Shown: in pieces, positions 16,561 through 24,877 of the stretch
How positions within the stretch are numbered: position 1 is the first letter of the stretch
How the letters are laid out: every line of letters begins with the position of its first letter
NCBI GenBank assembly: GCA_019359505.1
Contig: JAHHHD010000012.1
Location: 1-64,000 of the forward strand
Direction of reading: 5' to 3'
DNA: 64,000 nucleotides
From: Drouetiella hepatica Uher 2000/2452
GTDB lineage: Bacteria > Cyanobacteriota > Cyanobacteriia > Elainellales > Elainellaceae
Translations under genes and position numbers: made by a program
The notes under the pieces: generated by a model
Seen by the model: the letters and a program-made list of their open reading frames with translations, nothing else
Database searches by the model: none
Told to the model about the DNA's origin: nothing

Positions 16561-17754
16561 CTAGTGGTGGTGATGCTCACCGTGGGAGTGCCCATGCCCA
16601 TGGTCGTGATCGTGGGAGTGCCCGTGATCGTGAGCGTGCTGGGCTTGGGCGATCGCCAAACTTGGATTTACCGCCAATGCCTGCTCAGACAACAGCGCCT
16701 CAATGTGTTCATCCGCCCAATCTGCCGCCATGTGTAGGAAGTCGTGACTGTCGTTGACGCAGGGCATCTGCACATAGGTGATGTCCGGACGCTTGCGCCG
16801 CAGGTTGTGAATAATGTGATCCACATCTAGCAGCGTTTCATGATTTTCGGTGGCAAAGCCGATCGGCATAAATACTAGCGCCGTTGCCCCCAAATCAATC
16901 AGGTTTCTTGCCGCTAGATCAGCATTCGGCTGTGTCCATTCAATCAGTGGCGTTTGGTGATTGAGCCAGCCGACCGAAATCAGCGGATAGCGGTTGATCA
17001 GCTTCTCACGAACTCGCTCGTACAATGCCTGACTTTCGTCAATGCCAGAGGTAAAGCCCTTCGCTTTATGAGGACAGCCGTGATTCATCAAAACGATCGC
17101 CGTTTGGGAAGGCAGATGCGCCACCGCCAAATCTTTGACGATTTTCTGATGCACTATGTCCGCCATCAGATCAATATAGGCTGGCTCATTATAAAAAGAG
17201 GGAATGTAGCGAATGCCTTTGACCCAATGCTCAGCGCCATTCCATAGCTTTGACAAAGCTTTGTTGACCTGCTCGACCGCGATGCCGCTCGTAAAGATCG
17301 AGTCTACGACCAGCAAGGGATAAATCAGCAGCTTGTCGAATCCTTCGGCTTGCACTTGAGTTAAAACTTGCTCTGGCAAGAAGGGCGCACAGAAGTTAAA
17401 GGCCTTGAAAACTTTGATGCGATCGCCCCATTTTTCCTTCAAATGAGCCTCAATGCCTTCCCGCTGCTGCTCAAAAATGGCGTTGTGGGGTGAAATGAAG
17501 TTGCCATGCTGGTGCCCCCACTCGTGCAGGTCAAAGACAGCCAGCAATTTTGCTAGAGGAGGGTAGACCCAGGTTGGCACCGGGGCAAACTTTGCGGTCA
17601 GCAGGTTGAGTGCCTGCTCGTTATAGTTGGCAAAATCTTCGTAGCTTTCCACTTCGCCATAGCCCATCAGCAGCACGGCAACGCGATCAGCTCCTGCGTC
17701 GGAGGCTGAAGCCTGGGGTTCTTGAAATTGCAGTTTTTCTGGGGTTGCGACCAC
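16561..17754 (-). CDS. Divergent ferrochelatase-family chelatase, His-rich tail
   Basis: A 397-residue protein of the ferrochelatase/CbiK-CbiX chelatase fold. Conserved-site equivalents are seen: the His region LMNHGCPHKAKG near 223, and the Glu-bearing IGFATENHETLLDVDH near 300, matching the catalytic His and Glu of HemH. The N-terminus (VAVLLMGYGEVESYEDF) departs strongly from ordinary HemH, and the chlorophyll-binding helix that ends cyanobacterial HemH is missing. The C-terminus carries 14 His in the last 25 residues (alternating HDHGH patterns). That suggests nickel, cobalt or zinc storage, or chelation of a metal other than iron. The start is GTG. It could be a second chelatase paralogue; automated pipelines would call it ferrochelatase. 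Confidence 0.75.
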   Translation of the reverse strand: MVATPEKLQFQEPQASASDAGADRVAVLLMGYGEVESYEDFANYNEQALNLLTAKFAPVPTWVYPPLAKLLAVFDLHEWGHQHGNFISPHNAIFEQQREGIEAHLKEKWGDRIKVFKAFNFCAPFLPEQVLTQVQAEGFDKLLIYPLLVVDSIFTSGIAVEQVNKALSKLWNGAEHWVKGIRYIPSFYNEPAYIDLMADIVHQKIVKDLAVAHLPSQTAIVLMNHGCPHKAKGFTSGIDESQALYERVREKLINRYPLISVGWLNHQTPLIEWTQPNADLAARNLIDLGATALVFMPIGFATENHETLLDVDHIIHNLRRKRPDITYVQMPCVNDSHDFLHMAADWADEHIEALLSEQALAVNPSLAIAQAQHAHDHGHSHDHDHGHGHSHGEHHHH

Positions 17755-17977
17755 GGTTTAACCTCTGTTTCTACGCTATTTTCTGCGTCATTATGTAGGG
17801 TAGAGCAGCAGTTCAAGCCTCACTCTGTTTCTCAAGGATAACATCCCCCCATAGGGGATATTCTGTTATAGGAAACATTCTCGAAACTTTGCGTTAAAAA
17901 AAGGCGCTAAATTGCCCGCGATCGCGTTGCCCAAACAACGAAAGAGAATCTCTGCCAGTTTCTCAATACTCAATCCC

Positions 17978-19384
17978 TCAGCATTCGATCACATTAACGG
18001 CTAGTCCACCCTGAGAAGTTTCTTTATATTTCACATGCATATCGGCACCCGTTTCCTTCATCGTCTTGATAACTTTATCGAGGGTGACAAAGTGACTGCC
18101 GTTTCCTTGCAATGCCATCCGGGCTGCATTAATTGCCTTCACGGATGCCATGGCATTCCGTTCAATACAAGGAATTTGCACCAGTCCACCGACTGGATCG
18201 CAGGTCAGCCCTAAGTTGTGTTCCATGCCAATCTCCGCTGCATGTTCGACTTGCTGCGGGCTACCACCGAGAACTTCCGTCAGTGCCCCAGCCGCCATTG
18301 AGCAAGCTACCCCCACCTCTCCTTGGCAGCCAACATCTGCCCCCGAAATTGAGGCGTTCTGCTTGTAGAGTAGGGCGATCGCTCCTGCCGTCAGCAAAAA
18401 CCGCACTACGCCATCAGAATTTGCATCTTGACAAAAGCGTGTGTAGTAGTGCAAAACGGCTGGAATGATTCCCGCCGCGCCGTTAGTTGGCGCAGTCACC
18501 ACCCTACCCCCAGCAGCATTTTCTTCATTGACAGCTAGAGCATACAAATTCACCCAATCCAAAATGCTCAATGGATCTTGCAGCACAGGACTTGGCGGTT
18601 GCCTCAAGTTTTGTAGGCTCAAGTTTTGTAGGCTCAAGCTACGATACAAATCTGGCGCGCGCCGCTTGACTTTTAAGCCACCGGGCAAAATTCCTTCAGT
18701 GGTACAGCCCCGATCGACACAATCCTGCATTACATCCCAGATCCTTAGCAGCGCCTGTCGCACTGCCGCCTGAGATTGCCAAATGGCTTCGTTTTCCAAC
18801 ATTAGCTGGCTAATGGATAAATGGTGCTGCTGACATAGATTTAGTAGCTCAGCTGCTGTCTGAAAGGGATAGGGCAAGATATTGTCTGCTAGAGGCGTCG
18901 GATGGTGAATTGCCTCTTCGTTCACCACAAAACCACCGCCGATCGAATAGTAGGTTTTCTGAGCCATGTCGTGACCTGCTGAGCCATAGGCAGTAAAGCG
19001 CATACCGTTGGGGTGGTAGGGGAGCGATCGCCCGCAAAACACCAGATGTTCTGACTCTCGAAATTCAATAGTCTGCTGTTTTAGCAAAGATAGGCGCTCA
19101 GTGCTACGGATGCGCTGGATATTCATCTCAATGGCTGCTGGATTAACCTGATCAGGAACTTCCCCTTCCAAACCCAGCAATACTGCGATATCACTGCCAT
19201 GTCCTCGTCCAGTAGCACCTAATGATCCAAAGAGTTCTACCCGAATGAATTCGACTTGTGGCAATTGTCCAGCATGGAGTAACCCTGTTGCAAATTGCAG
19301 CGCTGCCCGCATGGGGCCAACTGTATGTGAGCTGGAAGGCCCAATTCCTACCTTGAACAGATCAAAAACGCTGATCGCCATCAA
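17978..19384 (-). CDS. sdaA: L-serine ammonia-lyase (single-chain)
   Basis: A 468-residue iron-sulfur serine deaminase converting L-serine to pyruvate and ammonia. The N-terminal beta-domain has the signature [16 protein letters not shown] (residues 10-25). The C-terminal alpha-domain carries [17 protein letters not shown], the cysteine of [15 protein letters not shown] and later Cys in [18 protein letters not shown], which ligate the 4Fe-4S cluster. Length matches fused SdaA enzymes. A 15-base exact tandem duplication (18603-18632) inserts a second LQNLS unit between the two domains. A perfect 25-base-arm palindrome at 19426-19478 stands directly upstream of the start and may lie in the leader. 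Confidence 0.95.
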   Translation of the reverse strand: MMAISVFDLFKVGIGPSSSHTVGPMRAALQFATGLLHAGQLPQVEFIRVELFGSLGATGRGHGSDIAVLLGLEGEVPDQVNPAAIEMNIQRIRSTERLSLLKQQTIEFRESEHLVFCGRSLPYHPNGMRFTAYGSAGHDMAQKTYYSIGGGFVVNEEAIHHPTPLADNILPYPFQTAAELLNLCQQHHLSISQLMLENEAIWQSQAAVRQALLRIWDVMQDCVDRGCTTEGILPGGLKVKRRAPDLYRSLSLQNLSLQNLRQPPSPVLQDPLSILDWVNLYALAVNEENAAGGRVVTAPTNGAAGIIPAVLHYYTRFCQDANSDGVVRFLLTAGAIALLYKQNASISGADVGCQGEVGVACSMAAGALTEVLGGSPQQVEHAAEIGMEHNLGLTCDPVGGLVQIPCIERNAMASVKAINAARMALQGNGSHFVTLDKVIKTMKETGADMHVKYKETSQGGLAVNVIEC

Positions 19385-19425
19385 AATTCCTGCCTAATGC
19401 TGAACTCACCCAGTAACCCGGATTT

Positions 19426-19478
19426 GGAAGGTTTTTGTTGTGAGGTGAGCGAAGCTCACCTCACAACAAAAACCTTCC
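19426..19478. repeat. Perfect palindrome, 25-bp arms, GAA loop
   Basis: Arms at 19426-19450 and 19454-19478 are fully complementary around the loop GAA. The inner part is GTGAGGTGAGC/GCTCACCTCAC. It lies 42 bases upstream of the serine deaminase start. It shares the G-rich stem and GAA/TTC loop with hairpins at 21847, 49981 and 55163. Confidence 0.9.
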
Positions 19479-19574
19479 GACTTTGCACTCTCAACTACTG
19501 CGAAGTTAATCACTGAGATAGCTCTGATTGTAGGTGTAAAAGTTCTTAGAGCCGCCTGTAAACTGCATTGCCTT

Positions 19575-19669
19575 TATGGCTGTCGCCAGCTTCCTCAGAA
19601 CATTTTTGGTGGAGTGCTTCGCGCTCCACCAAAAATTTCCCTGTCCTAACCGCCTTGGCGGTTGCCACA
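19575..19669 (-). mobile_element. MITE-like palindromic element, copy B
   Basis: A 95-base copy in inverted orientation. The plus strand starts TATGGCTGTCGCCAG and ends AACCGCCTTGGCGGTTGCCA. The central hairpin reads TTTTTGGTGGAGTGC-TTC-GCGCTCCACCAAAAA with one G-T pair. In element orientation the loop is GAA, opposite to copy A. Confidence 0.8.
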
Positions 19670-19903
19670 ACTTAGAAATCACTCCATGGCATATCGAGAT
19701 ATCAGCGTTACGCTGTCTGCACAAGACCATCAGGAGATTTAGAGAAGCGATCGCCTGAACTGGTTGGCTTCAAAAACGACTACGACCTACCACAACCTTA
19801 ATGAATATTGAAATGCTGCTAAACTGACAGAACAGATGGCTGATACCTTGCTAGCTGTGGGAAGCGAGGCAATAAGCAGCGAACATTTATCGGGGAAAAG
19901 AAG

Positions 19904-20014
19904 ATGTCTAAAGAGAAAAAAGGCAACAAAGAGACCAAAAAGCCAAAGGGAGAGGCTGGATCTAAAAAAGAGAAGAAAGATCCCAAGCGATATGACGGTA
20001 TGGGGGGCAGGTAG
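19904..20014 (+). CDS. Lys-rich small protein, 36 aa
   Basis: ATG at 19904 opens a 36-codon frame starting MSKEKKGNKETKKPKGE and ending in RYDGMGGR before TAG. GGGGAAAAGAAG stands just before the start. The composition (about 40 percent Lys, with GNKE-KKPK) matches a scattered family of very short basic bacterial proteins of unknown role, possibly nucleic-acid binding. A symmetric 20-base terminator follows at 20053. A longer overlapping frame (19836-20132) in another phase lacks these features and is judged spurious. Confidence 0.6.
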   Translation: MSKEKKGNKETKKPKGEAGSKKEKKDPKRYDGMGGR

Positions 20015-20052
20015 TGTCGAGCTGCTCGACCTTCAGTTACCTCTAAGGCTAG

Positions 20053-20072
20053 AAGGGGCAGATCTGCCCCTT
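20053..20072. terminator. Bidirectional terminator
   Basis: AAGGGGCAGATCTGCCCCTT is a perfect palindrome followed by TC. It lies between the end of the Lys-rich gene (plus) and the end of the nitroreductase gene (minus), as expected for converging genes. Confidence 0.75.
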
Positions 20073-20088
20073 TCAAATCACATCAACC

Positions 20089-20739
20089 CTACAGAGTTTC
20101 AATCATCTCTGATTTGGAAAACCTCACCTTAGCCAGCTCGGCATATTTGTCGTCGTCTGCCCGATAGCCCGCTGCGCAAGCTACCACTGTGGCAAATCCT
20201 TTTTGGGGAAGTCCCAGTACCGAATCGTACTTGGCAGGATCGATTCCCTCCATGGGGCAGGTGTCAACGTTTAGCAGAGCGGCACAGGTCATGAAATTAC
20301 CCAGTGCAATGTAGGCTTGTCGGGCTGCCCATTCATTGGCTTGGAGGCTGCGTGCGCCATAAATCACGTCACTGACTATGACGTTACGATAGCCCGCTAT
20401 AGATTCTGTAGAGACATTGCGTACTTCAGCGGTGCGAGCCACAAAGCGATCGACATCCTCGGTCGTCAGATTTTTGCGGATGGTGAACACCACATAGTGA
20501 GAGCAGTCGGTCACCTGCGCCTGATTCCAGGAAAGCGGTCTTAGCTGTGCTTTCAGGTCTGCACTGGTGATGACCAAAAACTTCCAGGGTTGCAGCCCGT
20601 AGGAAGAGGGCGTTAGCACGAGGGAATCTTCAAGCGCTGCCCAGATTTCTGGTGAAATCACCTGGGCAGGGTCAAATTTTTTGGTTGCGTAGCGCCAGTT
20701 GAGATGTTCCAGCAAGTCTGTTGTTGTGGTGGGAGTCAT
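20089..20739 (-). CDS. Nitroreductase-family NAD(P)H-dependent oxidoreductase
   Basis: A 216-residue flavin-dependent oxidoreductase of the NfsB type. The FMN-binding region is WRYATKKFDP (near residue 13), then LTPSSYGLQPWKFLVIT (near 40-57). YRNVIVSDVI, the helix AARQAYIALGNFMTCAALLNVDTCPMEG and KGFATVVACAAGYRA follow. It probably reduces quinones, nitro compounds or related oxidants in the cytoplasm. The start at MTPTTTT was chosen because homologues begin there; an in-frame ATG at 20790 adds 17 residues and cannot be excluded, since neither has a strong Shine-Dalgarno. Confidence 0.9.
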   Translation of the reverse strand: MTPTTTTDLLEHLNWRYATKKFDPAQVISPEIWAALEDSLVLTPSSYGLQPWKFLVITSADLKAQLRPLSWNQAQVTDCSHYVVFTIRKNLTTEDVDRFVARTAEVRNVSTESIAGYRNVIVSDVIYGARSLQANEWAARQAYIALGNFMTCAALLNVDTCPMEGIDPAKYDSVLGLPQKGFATVVACAAGYRADDDKYAELAKVRFSKSEMIETL

Positions 20740-20810
20740 AAGTAGAAGGAATAATTCGGACTCTGTTTGACCCTGTTGATCATACTGCACAGGATTTAAG
20801 CCGTCTGTGT

Positions 20811-20978
20811 TGGCAACTATAGAATTGACAATTATGGCTGTCGCCCGTTTGGTTAGGGTGGTCGCTATATTGCCAATCCTCAGTGGATCGCAAGGCTTAC
20901 ACTCGATCCCCCCAACCCTCTTAAAAAGAGGGCTTCAGAACTCAAAGTTCCCCTTCTTGAGGGAGATCGAGGGGGATC
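20811..20978. repeat. MITE relic and a second cyanobacterial inverted repeat
   Basis: 20811-20877 is bounded by imperfect inverted ends (TTGGCAACTATAG and CTATATTGCCAA) and contains TATGGCTGTCGCCCGTTTGG, a solo end of the MITE family. At 20904-20978 a second unit begins GATCCCCCCAACCCTC and ends GAGGGGGATC, with internal AAAAAGAGGG and CCCTTCTTGAGGG. This resembles the widespread GATCCCCC-type interspersed repeats of cyanobacterial genomes. Confidence 0.6.
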
Positions 20979-21072
20979 AGACACAAGCATTTTTAGCGTG
21001 AGCATTGGTTTGCGATCTACTGACCCTACTCAAGCAGACTGAACTAAGCTATGTCTGAGTGCGTACTAATCC

Positions 21073-21831
21073 ATGAATAATCTCATGCCTGAATGGGTCT
21101 TACCGCCTGAAAACTTAGCTCTTTTATCCAATGAAGTTCATGTCTGGCAAGCTTCCCTGCGTCAGCCTCCAGAACAGGTTGAACGTCTGGCAAAACTTCT
21201 ATCAGTCGAGGAGCAGGACAGAGCTGCCCGGTTTCGGCGGGAGCGCGATCGCCTCCACTTCATTAGCGGACGCGGCTTGCTTCGCGAGATGTTAGGGCGC
21301 TACTTGGCGATCGCTCCCGCTCAGATTCAGTTTGGCTATGGCGATCACGGCAAGCCTTTTGTCGTTTCTGCGCCTGAGCTGAAGCTCACCGATCTCCAGT
21401 TTAATATGTCCCATGGGCATGAGCTGGCGCTGTATGCCATTGGTCGCGATCGCCCTGTGGGGATTGATGTGGAATATGTTCGTCGTCCTGTCGCCGATTT
21501 GGAGCAGTTGACGCAACGATTTTTCTCTAAACGAGAACATGCGACGCTACTAGCTTTGCCGCCCCATCAAAGAGTCAAGACATTTTTTCGCGGCTGGACT
21601 TGTAAAGAGGCTTATCTCAAGGCGATCGGAACTGGGTTGACTGAACTAGATCAGGTTGAAGTGGCTCTGACCCCCGACATCCCCCCTAAACTCATTCTTA
21701 GTTCTGACTCAACAGGCTGGTGGCTTCACATTCTAGAACCACAGCCTGACTATACGGCAGCACTGGTAGCTGCGATCGCTGAGCCAAGCCAGCCCCCCCA
21801 TCTGCACTATTGGCGAATAGGCAGCGAATAG
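21073..21831 (+). CDS. 4'-phosphopantetheinyl transferase (HetI/Sfp type)
   Basis: A 252-residue Sfp-type transferase that loads phosphopantetheine from coenzyme A onto carrier proteins of fatty-acid, polyketide and non-ribosomal peptide synthesis. The family motifs are plain: FNMSHGHELALYAI near residue 113, the Mg-binding VGIDVEYVRR near 128, and the Glu/Lys helix FFRGWTCKEAYLKAIGTGL near 172. Length fits the cyanobacterial HetI/Slr0495 group, which often serves as the only such enzyme of the cell. It stands alone, followed at once by a perfect palindrome that can serve as terminator, then psbI. Confidence 0.93.
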   Translation: MNNLMPEWVLPPENLALLSNEVHVWQASLRQPPEQVERLAKLLSVEEQDRAARFRRERDRLHFISGRGLLREMLGRYLAIAPAQIQFGYGDHGKPFVVSAPELKLTDLQFNMSHGHELALYAIGRDRPVGIDVEYVRRPVADLEQLTQRFFSKREHATLLALPPHQRVKTFFRGWTCKEAYLKAIGTGLTELDQVEVALTPDIPPKLILSSDSTGWWLHILEPQPDYTAALVAAIAEPSQPPHLHYWRIGSE

Positions 21832-21846
21832 GTGGTAGTCCTCAAA

Positions 21847-21901
21847 ATGTAATGATTTTTTAGGGGGTGGGCTTCGCCCACCCCCTAAAAAATCATTACA
21901 T
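21847..21901. repeat. Perfect palindrome, 26-bp arms, TTC loop
   Basis: Arms at 21847-21872 and 21876-21901 are fully complementary across TTC. The stem core is TAGGGGGTGGGC and the outer part ATGTAATGATTTTT. It sits 15 bases after the transferase stop and could terminate it, but the arms are longer than needed for that and resemble the other palindromes of the window. Confidence 0.92.
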
Positions 21902-22044
21902 GAATACCAGTACCGAATAAGTTTCTAAATTGGCAAGATCGCAAACTTTTCAAAAGTCATGGTTGCCGGAAGTGTAAGCGTTTTCCCAAGGTGTATGATG
22001 AGAGAGCTTAATTTTTAGAAAGATTTGCTGTAGGAGACTTTCCG

Positions 22045-22161
22045 ATGCTGACTCTTAAGATTGTTGTTTATATCGTTGTTGCATTTTTCTTGGGGCTATT
22101 TGTTTTCGGATTTCTGTCAAACGATCCGGCTCGTAACCCTAACCGCCGGGATCTTGAATAG
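22045..22161 (+). CDS. psbI: Photosystem II reaction center protein I
   Basis: A 38-residue single-helix protein starting [15 protein letters not shown] and ending in [14 protein letters not shown], the diagnostic PsbI tail. The helix spans about residues 4-26. PsbI lies beside D1 and helps early assembly of the reaction center in the thylakoid. AGGAG at 22032-22036 precedes the ATG by eight bases. The gene is monocistronic: the transferase upstream is separated by a palindrome and the DUF3769 gene begins 117 bases downstream. It is too short for default gene callers but certain by sequence. Confidence 0.97.
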   Translation: MLTLKIVVYIVVAFFLGLFVFGFLSNDPARNPNRRDLE

Positions 22162-22278
22162 GAAGCTTGCTCTCAGGTCATAGGTCTATCATCAGATACC
22201 TGTTAGCTCCTGAGTCAGTGTTGAGGACGGCTAAAGGTCTGAATTTGGGCTGTCCGTCTGTCGTATTTCGATTAGAGT

Positions 22279-24852
22279 ATGCCCTATTCGGTTCCACCGC
22301 CTCTACCTCCAGTCGTCAACCTTCTGTCGTCTGAGAAAGTATCTTCACCTGTTCATGCCAGTCCTCATCCCGCCGCAAAGGCTGAGCCAGAGTTCAGCAG
22401 ATCTGTGGGTGGCTCTGAATTAAGCGATCGCTCCAGCCCTGCGTTGCCCGTGGAGTCCTCTCAGGCGGCTGCTCTGGGTCAGCCCCTTCAGATCAGCCTA
22501 GCAAATGCCCCTGAGTCGCTACCTGAACAGGAGGGTAAGGCAAAGCTTTCGGAGGGGCAAGGGTTCATGCTGGCTCAGAGGCAGAGTAGCGTCAAGCTGC
22601 CAGAAATTAGCGCCTTGGCGCGAAACGCGATCGCTGGTTCGGATGCTGCTTCAAGGCGATCGATCAATCTTGTCCAAGCCTTTAGATCGGCTCCACTACC
22701 TGAAGTTCGATCAAGGGGAGGGGCGGCGATCGCGCAGGCTGGAACGCTGCAAGACGAGCAGTCTATCGATCAGTCGTTGCCTTTTCCGCCACCCGATCCC
22801 CTGCCTACGCCTACGCAGACTACGCCCATACCCACGCAGCCTGCCCCCCAGCCTCCAGTTCCCAACACTCCGGCTCCATCGGCTCCCACAGATGGACAGA
22901 TTCTGACGATTCCGACCCAGCCACAAGCTCCTCCACAAACTCCTCCACAAGACCCTCCGCAACCTCCTGCGGGTGTCCCTGAAGCCGCTCCAGACGGTCA
23001 GCCGCCTGCTGCCCCGGTGACTGAAGTGATTGAGCTGAACGCCGATCGCCAGGAGTATGAACAGCAGCAGCAGGTGTTCACGGCAGAAGGGAATGCCGTC
23101 ATGCGGTTTCGTCAGGCGGTTTTATCTGCCGATCGCATTCAGGTGAATTTGCCTAACCGAATTGCGGTGGCGGAGGGCAACGTGACCCTGACTCGTGGAC
23201 AGCAGGTTCTGAAGGGTCAGCGCTTTGAGTACAACTTTGTTCAGGGTGACGGCACGGTGTTTGCGGCATCGGGAGAGCTAAATGTGCCTGCCGCCACCAC
23301 CGACTTTTCGACCGCGCCGCCGCTGCCCGGAGCGATCGTTCCCGGACAGTCGGTGGGCAACCAGGTGAGTGCGGGTCAGCCGCTCCAGGTTACGGGTAGC
23401 GCAGGAGGCATCACCTTTGGCGCATCGGGAGGCGGTCAGCCAAACAGCAGCGGCTTAGCGGGACAAATTAACCGTTTGCGCTATGAGGCTGAGCGGGTGG
23501 ACTTTACGCCAGAGGGTGGGGTGGCAACCAATGTGCGGCTTACCAATGATCCCTTCTCGCCTCCAGAACTCGAAATTCGCACTCCCCAGCTCACCTTTAG
23601 CCGCCTGACTCAAACAACGAGCCTCTTGCGCGCGCGCAACCCGCGAGTAGTGTTTGATCGCGGTCTTTCGCTGCCGCTGTTTCGCAACAGCGTTGTGTTT
23701 GGTAGACAGCGCAGCAGTTCGGGTTTGGTGCAGTTTGGATTTGACCAAGACGAGCGGGGCGGCTTCTTTATCGAACGACCGTTTGAAGTGATTGCGACTC
23801 CGACTGTGCAATTCACCCTCACGCCGCAAATTTTGCTGCAACGCGCCTACGACAACGGCGATTTCTTGGGCGGTTCGGCTTTTGGATTGCGATCGATCTT
23901 CACCGCCAACCTCAGCCCCACAACTCTGTTCGCAGGGGAAGCCTCACTCACTAGCCTCGACCTGGGAGAAGTGGACAGCAACCTTCGAGCCAATGTTGGC
24001 GTTGAGCAGCAGATTTGGAACCATCGCCTGTCGGTAGGCTACACGTTCCGCGATCGCCTGTTTAATGGCTCCTTGGGCTTTCGGAATGTGCAAAGTAACT
24101 TGGGCATTGTCCTCAGTTCGCCCCAAGTCCGTTTGGGCAATACGCAAATTAATCTCACCTATCAGGCAGGTGTGCAGTTCTTAAATTCTGAGGTTGATGC
24201 AGACAATCCTCTTTTGCCACCGTTGCCACGCGCCAATAACCGGATCAATTTGACCCGCTACCAGGTTACTGCCAACCTCAACCGCACCTTTTATCTGTGG
24301 ATTGGCACTGCGCTACCCCCAACCGCAGATGCAGGATTGCGCTTCACTCCCAACCCTGTGGTTCCTTACTTGGCGATAGATACTTCCCTAAGAGGCACAG
24401 CCAGTCTTTATAGCAATGGTGATACTCAGAATAGCCTGACGGGTACGATCGGGCTTTCGGGGCAGTTTGGGAATTTCTCGCGTCGTGCGTTTGATTACAC
24501 GGCTTTCCGGATTGCCTATTCTCAGACGGTGCTAGATGGCAAGTCGCCTTTCTTGTTCGATCGCATTGAAGATGAGCAGGTGTTGACTTTGGGCTTTACC
24601 CAGCAGATTGTGGGACCGATTAGGTTTGGGGTGCAAACCTCTCTCAGCCTAGATCAAGGGCGCACGATTGATACGATCTACACGCTGGAATACAGTCGGC
24701 GCACCTATGCCCTTGCTCTTAGCTTCAGCCCGATTCGCAATGCGGCGGGTATAACGCTTCGCATCAGCGACTTCAACTGGTTTGGCGATCCGGGGAGGTT
24801 TTCAGGAATTGGTGCCCCTCCGGTTTCCAACGGCGTTCAGCCTTCTAATTAG
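22279..24852 (+). CDS. DUF3769 LptD/OstA-like outer-membrane barrel protein
   Basis: An 857-residue protein. Residues 1-165 are hydrophilic and include an LAQRQSS-like region. Residues 170-250 form a Pro/Gln/Thr-rich linker. Residues 252-340 are OstA/LptA-like (VIELNADRQEYEQQQQVFTA, then GNAVMRFR and LPNRIAVAEGNVTLTRG). The remainder alternates short strands typical of a beta barrel (LRFTPNPVVPYLAIDTS, VLTLGFTQQIVGPIRFG). DUF3769 proteins are the cyanobacterial counterparts of LptD, inserting lipopolysaccharide in the outer membrane. No canonical signal peptide is visible at this start, so the true start could differ. It converges with rlmD, which ends 26 bases away. Confidence 0.88.
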   Translation: MPYSVPPPLPPVVNLLSSEKVSSPVHASPHPAAKAEPEFSRSVGGSELSDRSSPALPVESSQAAALGQPLQISLANAPESLPEQEGKAKLSEGQGFMLAQRQSSVKLPEISALARNAIAGSDAASRRSINLVQAFRSAPLPEVRSRGGAAIAQAGTLQDEQSIDQSLPFPPPDPLPTPTQTTPIPTQPAPQPPVPNTPAPSAPTDGQILTIPTQPQAPPQTPPQDPPQPPAGVPEAAPDGQPPAAPVTEVIELNADRQEYEQQQQVFTAEGNAVMRFRQAVLSADRIQVNLPNRIAVAEGNVTLTRGQQVLKGQRFEYNFVQGDGTVFAASGELNVPAATTDFSTAPPLPGAIVPGQSVGNQVSAGQPLQVTGSAGGITFGASGGGQPNSSGLAGQINRLRYEAERVDFTPEGGVATNVRLTNDPFSPPELEIRTPQLTFSRLTQTTSLLRARNPRVVFDRGLSLPLFRNSVVFGRQRSSSGLVQFGFDQDERGGFFIERPFEVIATPTVQFTLTPQILLQRAYDNGDFLGGSAFGLRSIFTANLSPTTLFAGEASLTSLDLGEVDSNLRANVGVEQQIWNHRLSVGYTFRDRLFNGSLGFRNVQSNLGIVLSSPQVRLGNTQINLTYQAGVQFLNSEVDADNPLLPPLPRANNRINLTRYQVTANLNRTFYLWIGTALPPTADAGLRFTPNPVVPYLAIDTSLRGTASLYSNGDTQNSLTGTIGLSGQFGNFSRRAFDYTAFRIAYSQTVLDGKSPFLFDRIEDEQVLTLGFTQQIVGPIRFGVQTSLSLDQGRTIDTIYTLEYSRRTYALALSFSPIRNAAGITLRISDFNWFGDPGRFSGIGAPPVSNGVQPSN

Positions 24853-24877
24853 GTTTTCTCTAACTAGGCTTCTCTAA

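Noticed and set aside
19836-20132. 98-residue plus-strand frame
   Set aside because: It overlaps the better-supported Lys-rich gene in another phase, runs through the terminator palindrome and into the end of the nitroreductase gene.
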